Shown here one piece after another: positions 33,848 through 44,178 of a stretch of 64,000 nt of DNA. Source of the DNA: Actinoplanes lobatus (GTDB lineage Bacteria > Actinomycetota > Actinomycetes > Mycobacteriales > Micromonosporaceae); contig NZ_JACHNC010000001.1 of assembly GCF_014205215.1 (NCBI RefSeq), forward strand, positions 3,601,001-3,665,000. The letters run 5' to 3'. The stretch's first letter is position 1; every line of letters starts with the position of its first letter. The notes beneath the pieces are model-generated. The model made no database searches and had not been told where the DNA came from. It worked only from the letters and a program-made list of their open reading frames with translations. A program made the position numbers and the translations under genes.

Positions 33848-34798
33848 CTAAGGGCAGCGGACGACCTGGCCGGCGTAGGTGAGGCCACCGCCGAAGCCGA
33901 ACAGCAGCACCGGCGCCCCGGAGGGCACCTCCCGCCGCTCGATCAGCTTCGACAGGGCCAGCGGGACGCTCGCCGCGGACGTGTTGCCCGACTCGACGAG
34001 GTCCTTGGCGACGATCACGTCCGGGCCCAGGCCGAGCCGCTTGACGATGCCGTCGATGATCCGGGTGTTGGCCTGGTGCGGGACGAAGGCGGCCAGCTCG
34101 GACGGCTCGATGCCGGCCCGCTTGCAGACCTCGATCGCGAACGGCGCGAGCGCGGTGGTGGCCCAGCGGAAGACCGTCTGGCCCTCCTGCTTGATGTAGG
34201 GCTGCCAGCCCGCGATGGTCAGGGCGTCGCCCTTGTCCGGGGCGGAACCCCACAGCACCGGGCCGATCGCGGCCTCCTCGCCGTCCGGGACGGCGCTGAC
34301 CACGGCCGCGCCCGCCGCGTCGGCGAACAGGACGGCGGTGGTGCGGTCCGACCAGTCGACCACGTCGGAGAGCTTCTCGGCGCCGATGACCAGGGCGTTG
34401 CGGGTCGCGCCGGCACGGATCGCGTGGTCCGCGGTGCCCAGCGCGTACGAGAAGCCGGAGCAGGCGGTGTTCAGGTCGAAGGCGGCCGGGGCGGCGATGC
34501 CGAGCCGGGCCGCGACCCGGGTCGCCACGTTCGGGCAGCGGTCGACCGCTGAGCAGGTGGCGACCACGACCATGTCGATGTCGGCCGCGGTGAGCCCGGA
34601 GGCGGCGAGCGCCTTCTCCGCCGCCCAGGTGGCCATGTCGGCGACCGACTCGGTGCCGGCGATCCGGCGCTCGGCGATGCCGACCCGGTCCCGGATCCAC
34701 GCGTCGTTGGTGTCCAGCGTACGGGCCAGGTCGTCGTTCGTGACCACGCGCGAGGGCTGGTAGTGCCCCATCGCGACAATGCGGGAACCCGCGGTCAT
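33848..34798 (-). CDS. fabH: Beta-ketoacyl-ACP synthase III
   Basis: This is the initiating condensing enzyme, joining an acyl-CoA primer to malonyl-ACP. The 316-residue protein has triad Cys113 (NTACSGFSYAL), His241 (VPHQANTRI) and Asn272 (ESGNTSAAS). In actinomycetes FabH prefers branched primers (isobutyryl-, anteiso-), setting the iso/anteiso membrane lipids. The ATG overlaps the fabD stop as ATGA. Confidence 0.95.
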   Translation of the reverse strand: MTAGSRIVAMGHYQPSRVVTNDDLARTLDTNDAWIRDRVGIAERRIAGTESVADMATWAAEKALAASGLTAADIDMVVVATCSAVDRCPNVATRVAARLGIAAPAAFDLNTACSGFSYALGTADHAIRAGATRNALVIGAEKLSDVVDWSDRTTAVLFADAAGAAVVSAVPDGEEAAIGPVLWGSAPDKGDALTIAGWQPYIKQEGQTVFRWATTALAPFAIEVCKRAGIEPSELAAFVPHQANTRIIDGIVKRLGLGPDVIVAKDLVESGNTSAASVPLALSKLIERREVPSGAPVLLFGFGGGLTYAGQVVRCP

Positions 34799-35724
34799 CG
34801 TGTTTCTCCTTCGTGCCGGGCGATCAGATCGAGAGCGGCGGGCAGGTCGTCCGGGGTGTTGAGTGTGACGATCTCCGGGGCGCCGTCGCCCTTGAGTTCG
34901 CGCTTGACCAGGCCCGCGAGGGTGCCGGCGGGGGGCAACTCGATGATGCCCGTGACGCCGAGCTCCTTGAGGGTGCGCATGCACAGGTCCCAGCGGACCG
35001 GGGCGGTGACCTGGCGGACCAGGCGCTGGATGATCTCCGCGCCGTCCGTCACCGCCGCGCCATCGGAGTTCGACAGCAGGGTTCGGACCGGATCATGCGC
35101 GACAACCTTACCCGCGGCGGTGGCCAGAACGGCCTCGGCGGAAGCCATGTAGGGGGTGTGGAACGCGCCCGCTACGGGTAGCGCGATGACCCGCACCCGG
35201 GCCGGCGGCTCGGCGGCGAACTCGGCGAGGGCGGGCAGCGCGCCGGCGGCGACGATCTGGCCGGCGCCGTTGCGGTTGGCCGGGTGCAGGCCGTGCTTCT
35301 CGATCGCGGCGACCACCTCCTCGGGGTCGCCGCCGAGGACCGCGCTCATCCCGGTCGGCTCGAGGGCGCAGGCGGCGGCCATCTCCCGGCCGCGGATCCC
35401 GGCCAGGGTGATCGCGTCCTCCGGCGACAGCACGCCGGCCAGTGCGGCCGCGCCCAGCTCGCCGACGCTGTGGCCGGCGACCACCCGGACACCGGCCGGC
35501 GGCAGGTGCGCACCGGCCAGCAGGGCGGCGGCGACCAGCAGCGGCTGGGTCCGCGCGGTGTCCTTGATCTCGTCGGCCCCGGCCTCGGTGCCGAGATGAA
35601 CCAGGTCGACGCCGGCGAGCGCGGACCATCCACGGAGACGGGACTCCGCGTCCGGGAGGTCGAGCCAGGGAGTCAGGAAGCCGGGCTTCTGCGAGCCCTG
35701 GCCTGGCGAGAGTACGGCGAGCAC
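34795..35724 (-). CDS. fabD: Malonyl-CoA:ACP transacylase
   Basis: This enzyme transfers malonyl from CoA to ACP. The 309-residue protein has N-terminal LSPGQGSQKPGF, the nucleophile Ser in AGHSVGELGAAA and the distal His in VAGAFHTPYM. The GTG start has GGAAGAG 8 nt upstream. It is first gene of the operon, with the putative FasR palindrome 53-78 bp upstream. Confidence 0.95.
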   Translation of the reverse strand: MLAVLSPGQGSQKPGFLTPWLDLPDAESRLRGWSALAGVDLVHLGTEAGADEIKDTARTQPLLVAAALLAGAHLPPAGVRVVAGHSVGELGAAALAGVLSPEDAITLAGIRGREMAAACALEPTGMSAVLGGDPEEVVAAIEKHGLHPANRNGAGQIVAAGALPALAEFAAEPPARVRVIALPVAGAFHTPYMASAEAVLATAAGKVVAHDPVRTLLSNSDGAAVTDGAEIIQRLVRQVTAPVRWDLCMRTLKELGVTGIIELPPAGTLAGLVKRELKGDGAPEIVTLNTPDDLPAALDLIARHEGETR

Positions 35725-35776
35725 GTCTTCGACTCTTCCGGATCGGAGGCCTTTGCGCGGTAGCCGGGCACGACCA

Positions 35777-35802
35777 AACCCTACGACCAGCGTTGTAGGG
35801 TT
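35777..35802. promoter_or_regulatory. Putative FasR operator in the fabD promoter
   Basis: A perfect 8-bp inverted repeat AACCCTAC-N10-GTAGGGTT lies between fasR and fabD. On the minus strand a TTGCCC at about 35830 and TAGGAA near 35806 could be -35/-10 elements with about 18 bp between them, which would put the palindrome just downstream of the promoter. FasR of Streptomyces is known to bind the fabDHPF promoter as an activator, so this is the likely target. Confidence 0.6.
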
Positions 35803-35883
35803 CCTACAAAACAGGGGTCTACTTGGGCAACTTTCACCCCATTCATGACTACCGCGATCGTGTCTGATGGTGCGAGATCCGGC

Positions 35884-37110
35884 TCACGTTCCGGGATCGA
35901 GGCGTCCCACGGTGAGGGCCATCCGCAGGGCGAAGGCGTCCCGGCCGTCCAGCGGGGAGAGGGCGGTGACCTCGGCGACCCGGCGCAGACGGTAGCGGAC
36001 GGTGTTCGGGTGGACGTAGAGCTCGCGGGCCGCGCTCTCCAGCACCCCGCCGGAGGCGAAGAACGCGTCCAGGGTCTCCAGCAGGCCGCTGCCGGCCCGG
36101 GTCAGCGCCCCGAAGACGTCGTGGCGCAGCTTGCGTCGGGCGTCCATGTCCCCGGAGAGGGCGCGCTCCGGCAGCAGGTCGTCGGCGGCCACCGGGGACG
36201 GCGCCCCGGGCCAGGCCGGCGCGGCCCGGAAACCGGCCAGCGCGGCGCGCGCCGACTCGGTGGCCTGGTCCAGGGACGGCACGGCCGGGCCGACCACCAC
36301 CGGGCCCTCACCGAACCCGCCGCCGAGCGCGGACGCGGCCGCCACCGGGTCGGTGGCGCCGCCGACCACGACCACCAGACGGTCGCCGTGCACGCCGGCG
36401 ATCACCTCGAGCCGGGCGCGGCGGGCGGCCCGGTAGACGGCGTGCAGCACCGCGGTGATGTCGCCGCCGGGGGAACGGCCCACCACCACGGCCACCGGCG
36501 GCGCGTCCGCCCAGCCGAGTGCGGCGGCCCGGCTGGCCAGCACGTCCGACGAGTCGCCGCGCAGCAGGGCGTCCACCAGCAGGGCCTGGAGCCGGGCGTC
36601 CCAGGCGCCACGGGACTCGGCGGCCCGCGCGTAGACCCGGGCCGCGGAGAACGCGATCTCCCGGGAGAAGCGCAGGATCGCCTGGATCAGGGCCTCGTGC
36701 TCGGCCGGCTCGGCGAAACCGGGCACCTCGGCCTCGGCCACGTCGACCGTCACCTTGATCAGCTGGACGGTGTGGGTCAGCGTGATCACCCGGGCCAGCG
36801 CCCGGGGCGCGGCGGCGAACACCTCGTCGGAGATCTCGGTGCTGGCGGCGACCGTGCCGCCGGAGCGCAGCCACTCGACGAGCGACCGGACGCCGGCCTG
36901 TGCGACGAGCATCACCCAGGAGCGCTGGTCGGCCGGGAGCGCCCGGAACCACGGCAGCGTCTCATCCATGCGGGCCACGGCGGCGCTGGCGAGCGCGCCG
37001 GCGTGCCGTTCGATCCGGCGCAGAGTGCCGGGGAGCAGCGGATTCCCCGGCGTCTCCGGTCGCCCCGAAGGCGCGGGAGTGGCGCCGGTCTCAGTTTCTG
37101 CCACGGGCAC
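35884..37110 (-). CDS. fasR: FasR, PucR/CdaR-type regulator of fatty acid synthesis
   Basis: This 408-residue transcriptional regulator sits directly upstream of fabD, as FasR does in Streptomyces coelicolor, where it activates the fabDHPF operon. The C-terminal HTH_30 domain is SAARELYVHPNTVRYRLRRV. The middle GGDEF-like/PucR region is around 200-300 (PVAVVVGRSPGGDITAVL..., DRLVVVVGGATDP). The N-terminal half is helical and may sense an acyl product. It is separated from fabD by 159 bp with its own palindrome. Confidence 0.9.
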   Translation of the reverse strand: MPVAETETGATPAPSGRPETPGNPLLPGTLRRIERHAGALASAAVARMDETLPWFRALPADQRSWVMLVAQAGVRSLVEWLRSGGTVAASTEISDEVFAAAPRALARVITLTHTVQLIKVTVDVAEAEVPGFAEPAEHEALIQAILRFSREIAFSAARVYARAAESRGAWDARLQALLVDALLRGDSSDVLASRAAALGWADAPPVAVVVGRSPGGDITAVLHAVYRAARRARLEVIAGVHGDRLVVVVGGATDPVAAASALGGGFGEGPVVVGPAVPSLDQATESARAALAGFRAAPAWPGAPSPVAADDLLPERALSGDMDARRKLRHDVFGALTRAGSGLLETLDAFFASGGVLESAARELYVHPNTVRYRLRRVAEVTALSPLDGRDAFALRMALTVGRLDPGT

Positions 37111-37363
37111 AGCGTGCCACGGCGCCCCGGGTGTCCGGCATCCGGATGACAGGTGACGGAAGCGGAGACGGCATGCATCTTAGGGGTTTTTATGACATTT
37201 GACCGGCGTAGCGGTGCGCCTCTCCCCCGATTTCGGTCGGTGACCTGGCAAGGTGTCGGACTAGTGCGCTCCGGGCCGGGGTTAACGCCGGGCGTCACAG
37301 TGCCGATGAGGAAGCGGTGCCGGGAGCAGCCCGGCGCCGTGGGTATGTGATCGAGGAGGCGAG

Positions 37364-37588
37364 ATGATGGAACGGGACGACGCGTTCGCGTACACCGACA
37401 GGGATCCCGCCCTCGACGACCTGCCGGCAGTGCCGCCGGCCGACGAGGAGCAGATCATCGACCCGGGCACGGGACGGGTCGGATGCCGTACCGAGCTGCG
37501 CGGCTGGGCCGGGGCCCACCTGCACGGCGCGGTCCGCCCACGCCGCCGGGCCGCCGGGCGGGGACGCCCACCGGGCCGCTGGTGCTGA
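37364..37588 (+). CDS. Small acidic/basic hypothetical protein
   Basis: This is a 74-codon ORF (ATG ATG start) preceded by GAGGAGGCGAG, a strong ribosome-binding site. The N-terminal half is acidic (MERDDAFAYTDRDPALDDLPAVPP), the C-terminal half Arg/Gly-rich. I recognise no family. The Shine-Dalgarno is the main support; the overlapping minus-strand frame has none. Confidence 0.45.
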   Translation: MMERDDAFAYTDRDPALDDLPAVPPADEEQIIDPGTGRVGCRTELRGWAGAHLHGAVRPRRRAAGRGRPPGRWC

Positions 37589-37647
37589 GTCTCGTACGGG
37601 TGAGTGGCGGGCGCGTTTCCCCGTCCTGAGGGCCCCGGCCTGGTCAG

Positions 37648-38253
37648 GTGGAAACGGTGGACGACAAGAGACGGCAGATCCTCGACCAGGCCCTCGCGCT
37701 GGTCGACGAGCGCGGGCTGGCCGCCATGTCGATGCGGGCGGTGGCCGAACGGGTCGGGCTCACCTCGATGGCGCTCTACCCGTACGTCGGGGGGAAGGAC
37801 GCCCTCCTCGACGGGCTGGTGGATCTGCTGCACCTGGAACTGGGTGCGGCGTTCGGCGACGACCTCGCGAGCATCGGCTGGCGGCAGCGGCTGTGCGCGC
37901 TGGGCCGGGCGGTCCGCTCGCTGGCGCGGGCCCATCCCAGCGCCTTCCCCCTGCTGCTGAACCGCTCCGCGGCCGGCCCGTCGGCGGCCTGGCTCACCGG
38001 AGCGCTCCAGGGCGTCCTGAGCGACGCCGGGGTGCCCGGGCCGGACGTGCCCCGGATCGCCCGGATGATCTGCGCCTTCCTGCTCGGCTACACGACCGGC
38101 GAGGTCACCGGCGGGCTGCCCGGATCGACCCCGGAAATGCTGGAGGGCGCCGCCGAGTTCGACGCCGACCTGGAGGACCTGGTCCGCCTGGTGGAGAACT
38201 CGGCAGCGCCCGCCACCGTTCAGGAGAGCGCGATCACACTCGGCGGCGAATGA
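37648..38253 (+). CDS. TetR-family regulator with TetR_C-type ligand domain
   Basis: This 201-residue repressor has N-terminal HTH: KRRQILDQALALVDERGLAAMSMRAVAERVGLTSMALYPYVGGKDALL (shown split here by domain halves), the standard TetR DNA-binding signature. The C-terminal domain resembles the TetR class proper (LLNRSAAGPSAAWLTGALQGVL). The start is GTG 37648. No drug pump or obvious target is adjacent; the convergent membrane protein gene overlaps its last 20 bp. Confidence 0.87.
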   Translation: METVDDKRRQILDQALALVDERGLAAMSMRAVAERVGLTSMALYPYVGGKDALLDGLVDLLHLELGAAFGDDLASIGWRQRLCALGRAVRSLARAHPSAFPLLLNRSAAGPSAAWLTGALQGVLSDAGVPGPDVPRIARMICAFLLGYTTGEVTGGLPGSTPEMLEGAAEFDADLEDLVRLVENSAAPATVQESAITLGGE

Positions 38254-38896
38254 GGAACGCCATGCCCGCCAGACCGGTCAGGATGACCAGCAGGACCGCG
38301 CCGTTGAGCAGGAACAGCCGGCGCATCTCGGTGAACATCTCGGACATCTCCTCGACCGGGTTCACCTCGGCCCGGAGATCCTCCCCGACACCGCCGCCGA
38401 TGCCGCCGTGCACCACGTCCGGTTTGGTCTCCAGCGGGGCGCCGCCGAGCCGCAGCGCCTCCGGCATGGACATCCGGCCGTAGAACCAGCCCTCGGCCTT
38501 CTTCCCGGACGGCTGCTTGGCCGGCCGGTGCGCCCGTGGGCCGCCGGCGGCCAGCGGGTACAGGTGGTAGATCTGGTTCGGCGCGTCCTTGACCAGCAGG
38601 GTCACCGTGTATTTCGGCCCCAGCTTCGCCGCCTTCGGCGCCGACGTCGACGCCGTGGCCGTGGCGAGCCAGCCGACCTCGCTGACCAGCATCTCGAAGA
38701 GCTTCGGCCGCTCGTCCTCGCGGACCAGGATCGGCTCCGGGATGTCCGTGCCGGTGAGCTGCAGCGCCGTCGGCTTCGGTGGCGCCTTCGGCGCGGCCCG
38801 CACCGCGCCCGGTGCCGCCCCGACCGCCAGCGCGAGCGCCACGGCAATCGCCGTCGCCGCTGACGCCAGCCTCCTGATCGTCGTCCCCCGCACCAT
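38234..38896 (-). CDS. Hypothetical exported membrane-anchored protein
   Basis: This 220-residue protein has a signal peptide (VRGTTIRRLASAATAIAVAL..., cleavage after VRA near residue 35), an extracellular domain with ILVREDERPKLFEMLVSEVGW and YGRMSMPEALRLGG, and a C-terminal TM segment (LFLLNGAVLLVILTGLAGMAF) followed by IRRRV: a type I membrane protein. I do not recognise the family. ATG 38896 is chosen for its GGAGG 5 nt upstream. Confidence 0.65.
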   Translation of the reverse strand: MVRGTTIRRLASAATAIAVALALAVGAAPGAVRAAPKAPPKPTALQLTGTDIPEPILVREDERPKLFEMLVSEVGWLATATASTSAPKAAKLGPKYTVTLLVKDAPNQIYHLYPLAAGGPRAHRPAKQPSGKKAEGWFYGRMSMPEALRLGGAPLETKPDVVHGGIGGGVGEDLRAEVNPVEEMSEMFTEMRRLFLLNGAVLLVILTGLAGMAFLIRRRV

Positions 38897-39192
38897 CCGA
38901 CCTCCCCGCCCGTGGATGGACATGGCCCCACTCAACCTGCTGCTCGTGCCCGGCGGTGGAACCGCGCACGGCCCAGGCCTCCAGCCTTCCCGGACACCGG
39001 CCCGGCCGCATCTCGAGGCAGGGTGAATTGGAGCCATGTGGGGGATGGCCGCGGAGACGGAACGGCCGTTGATCAGCGGCCGAATAGTACCCACCCCGCG
39101 CAAACGGCGGGGGTGGTGGTCACCCTCGTGACGGAGAGCATCACCGATTTCGGCGACCGCCTGTGGCAGCCGGCCGCCGAATACGGTAGGCG
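38897..39192. other. Intergenic region, nothing clear
   Basis: This 296-bp stretch lies between gltX (ending) and the membrane protein (starting), both on the minus strand. It should hold the latter's promoter. I see no gene, hairpin or repeat that stands out. Confidence 0.4.
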
Positions 39193-40602
39193 TCAGCTCA
39201 GGCGTGCACGAGCTGCGGAGATGCGAGCCAGCGTACGCTCGCGGCCGAGCAGCTCGATCGACTCGAACAGCGGCAGGCCGACCGTGCGGCCGGTCACCGC
39301 CACCCGTACCGGTGCCTGAGTCTTGCCCAATTTGAGACCTCGCGCCTCACCGACCTGCTCGAGCGTGGTCTTGAGCGCCTCGGCCGACCAGTCGGGCAGG
39401 GCGGCGAAGGCGGCCGCCGTGCCGTCCAGGATGTCGTCCGCGCCGTCCTTCATCGCCTTCGCCCAGGACGCCTCGTCGTGCACCGGCTCGTCGAGGAAGA
39501 GGAAGTCGACGTTGTCGACGATCTCGGCGAGCACCCCGATCCGGGTCTGGGCGAGTGGGGCGATCGTGGCGAACACGCTCGCGTCGAAGGCGGCCGGCGA
39601 CCACGGCGGGGCCGGGATCGTCTCGGTGCCGGTCAGCCACGGCGCGCACACCTGGGTGAACTCGCTCACGGTCAGGGCCCGGATGTACTCCCCGTTGAAG
39701 GCGCGCAGCTTCTTGACGTCGTAGAAGGCCGGGGCGTGGTTGACGTCCTCGATCCGGAACTCCTCCTCGATCACCGACCACGGGACGATCTCCCGGTCGC
39801 CGGTGGGCGCCCAGCCGAGCAGCATCAGGTAGTTGCGCATGGCGGCGGCCAGGTAGCCCTCGTCCCGGTACTGCTCGAGAGCGACCTTGTCGCGGCGCTT
39901 GGACAGCTTCTGCCGCTTCTCGTTGACGATCACCGGGACGTGGCCCCAGACCGGCGGCGTGGCGCCCAGCGCCTCCCACAGCAGCTGCTGCTTCGGGGTG
40001 TTGGGCAGGTGCTCCTCGGCGCGGAACACGTGGGTGATGCCCAGGCTCATGTCGTCGACCACGTTGGCCAGCAGGAAGACCGCCGAGCCGTCGCTGCGGG
40101 CGATGACGAAGTCCTCGATCAGCCGGTTCTCGAAGGTGGGCTTGCCGCGGACCAGGTCCTCGACCACCGTCTCGCCCTCGTCGGGGGTACGGAAACGCAG
40201 CGCGCGGCCCTCGCCCGGGCCGAGTGCCCGCTCCCGGCAGAAGCCGTCGTAGCCGGTGTGCTTGTTGCCCGAGCGGGCCACCACGTCGTCGCGGGTGCAG
40301 TCGCAGTAGTACGCCCGGCCCTCGCCGTACAGCCGGGTGGCGGCGGCGGTGTGATCGGCCGCGTAGGAGGACTGGAAGTGGGGACCCTCGTACGCCCCGC
40401 GTTCGATGCCGATCCAGTCGAGCGCCGAGATGATGCCCTCGGTCCACTCGGGCCGGTTACGGGCTGCGTCGGTGTCCTCGATCCGGAGCACGAAGACACC
40501 GCCGTGCTGCTGGGCGTAGATCCAGTTCTGCAGCGCGGTGCGGGCGCCGCCCACGTGGAACATGCCGGTCGGAGAGGGAGCGAAGCGTACGCGAACAGTC
40601 AC
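39193..40602 (-). CDS. gltX: Glutamyl-tRNA synthetase
   Basis: This class I synthetase charges tRNA-Glu. The 469-residue protein has [19 protein letters not shown] with the HIGH-like HVGG (16-19), LRIEDTD, and [14 protein letters not shown] carrying the KMSKS equivalent. The C-terminal anticodon-binding helical domain spans about 330-469. Actinobacteria normally rely on a non-discriminating GluRS plus GatCAB for Gln-tRNA. It follows aceE on the same strand but a terminator hairpin lies between them. Confidence 0.94.
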   Translation of the reverse strand: MTVRVRFAPSPTGMFHVGGARTALQNWIYAQQHGGVFVLRIEDTDAARNRPEWTEGIISALDWIGIERGAYEGPHFQSSYAADHTAAATRLYGEGRAYYCDCTRDDVVARSGNKHTGYDGFCRERALGPGEGRALRFRTPDEGETVVEDLVRGKPTFENRLIEDFVIARSDGSAVFLLANVVDDMSLGITHVFRAEEHLPNTPKQQLLWEALGATPPVWGHVPVIVNEKRQKLSKRRDKVALEQYRDEGYLAAAMRNYLMLLGWAPTGDREIVPWSVIEEEFRIEDVNHAPAFYDVKKLRAFNGEYIRALTVSEFTQVCAPWLTGTETIPAPPWSPAAFDASVFATIAPLAQTRIGVLAEIVDNVDFLFLDEPVHDEASWAKAMKDGADDILDGTAAAFAALPDWSAEALKTTLEQVGEARGLKLGKTQAPVRVAVTGRTVGLPLFESIELLGRERTLARISAARARLS

Positions 40603-40642
40603 CGCCCCAGACTACCGACGTGGACGAGTGAGTTACGGGGAA

Positions 40643-40672
40643 GGGCCCGCGCTCGGAGCCGAACGCGGGCCC
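40643..40672 (-). terminator. Terminator hairpin after aceE
   Basis: GGGCCCGCG (40643-40651) and its complement CGCGGGCCC (40664-40672) form a 9-bp GC stem with a 12-nt loop, 8 bp after the aceE stop and before gltX. There is no strong T-run. Confidence 0.6.
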
Positions 40673-40679
40673 GGCCCTC

Positions 40680-43418
<2,739 letters not shown>

Positions 43419-43587
43419 AGGCAATCCTCTAGGTGTGAGTGACGGGATCCGTGCGACCCAAGGTGGCGAATCGCTCGGAATAGGTCTCCATCCTGCCCCC
43501 TCACGGTGTGACTCGTCACGCCTACCGGCCGTCTCAGCGATGCTCGACACAGGTACTGACCAGTAACTTTGTGACCCGGCGGGGACG

Positions 43588-43992
43588 TCAGCCCTTGACG
43601 AACGAGAAACGCACCTGACGGGACGGATTGTCGCCGTTCGGGTCGACCAGGCAGATCGACTGCCACGTGCCGAGCGCGATCTGGCCGTCGATCACCGGCA
43701 GGGTGGCGTACGGCGCGATCCACGCCGGAAGGACATGGTCCCGGCCGTGACCCGGAGAGCCGTGCCGGTGCTGCCACCTGTCGTCGGTGGGCAGCAGTTC
43801 GCCGATCGCGGTCAGCAGGTCGTCGTCCGAGCCGGCCCCGGTCTCGATGATCGCCACGCCGGCGGTCGCGTGCGGGACGAAGACGTGCAGCAGGCCGTCC
43901 TTCTCGGACTGGACGAACCGGGCCGCCTCCCGGGTGATGTCCGTGACGGTGGGCGAGCGGCCGGTCCGGACGGTGATCACTTCGGTGCGCAT
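43588..43992 (-). CDS. YjbQ family protein (UPF0047)
   Basis: This 134-residue member of the YjbQ family has three conserved His regions: [25 protein letters not shown] and [15 protein letters not shown]. Some members have weak thiamine-phosphate synthase activity (secondary ThiE-like). The ligand set suggests a metal or phosphate site. It is soluble and is located next to two ThDP-dependent dehydrogenase genes, which fits a thiamine link but does not prove it. Confidence 0.87.
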   Translation of the reverse strand: MRTEVITVRTGRSPTVTDITREAARFVQSEKDGLLHVFVPHATAGVAIIETGAGSDDDLLTAIGELLPTDDRWQHRHGSPGHGRDHVLPAWIAPYATLPVIDGQIALGTWQSICLVDPNGDNPSRQVRFSFVKG

Positions 43993-44001
43993 CCGCCGAG
44001 C

Positions 44002-44097
44002 CTAGGTGTAAAGATCGAGCACCAGGAACACCGCCGCCGTGCAGAGCAGCCAGCCCATGCATCGGGCGGCGGCCAGGGCGGCGGCCGACAAGATCAT
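44002..44097 (-). CDS. Possible 31-residue membrane peptide
   Basis: This short ORF ends 9 bp before yjbQ and encodes an almost wholly hydrophobic peptide (ILSAAALAAARCMGWLLCTA then AVFLVLDLYT). The composition fits one TM helix. No ribosome-binding site is evident, so it may be chance. It was found by reading the gap directly. Confidence 0.3.
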   Translation of the reverse strand: MILSAAALAAARCMGWLLCTAAVFLVLDLYT

Positions 44098-44178
44098 GTC
44101 ACTGAGTACACCATCGGGTGACGCCATGTGTGCGTAGATCGAACTTTCTCGCAGTGGCACGGCTGGCGCGGGTCGGGA

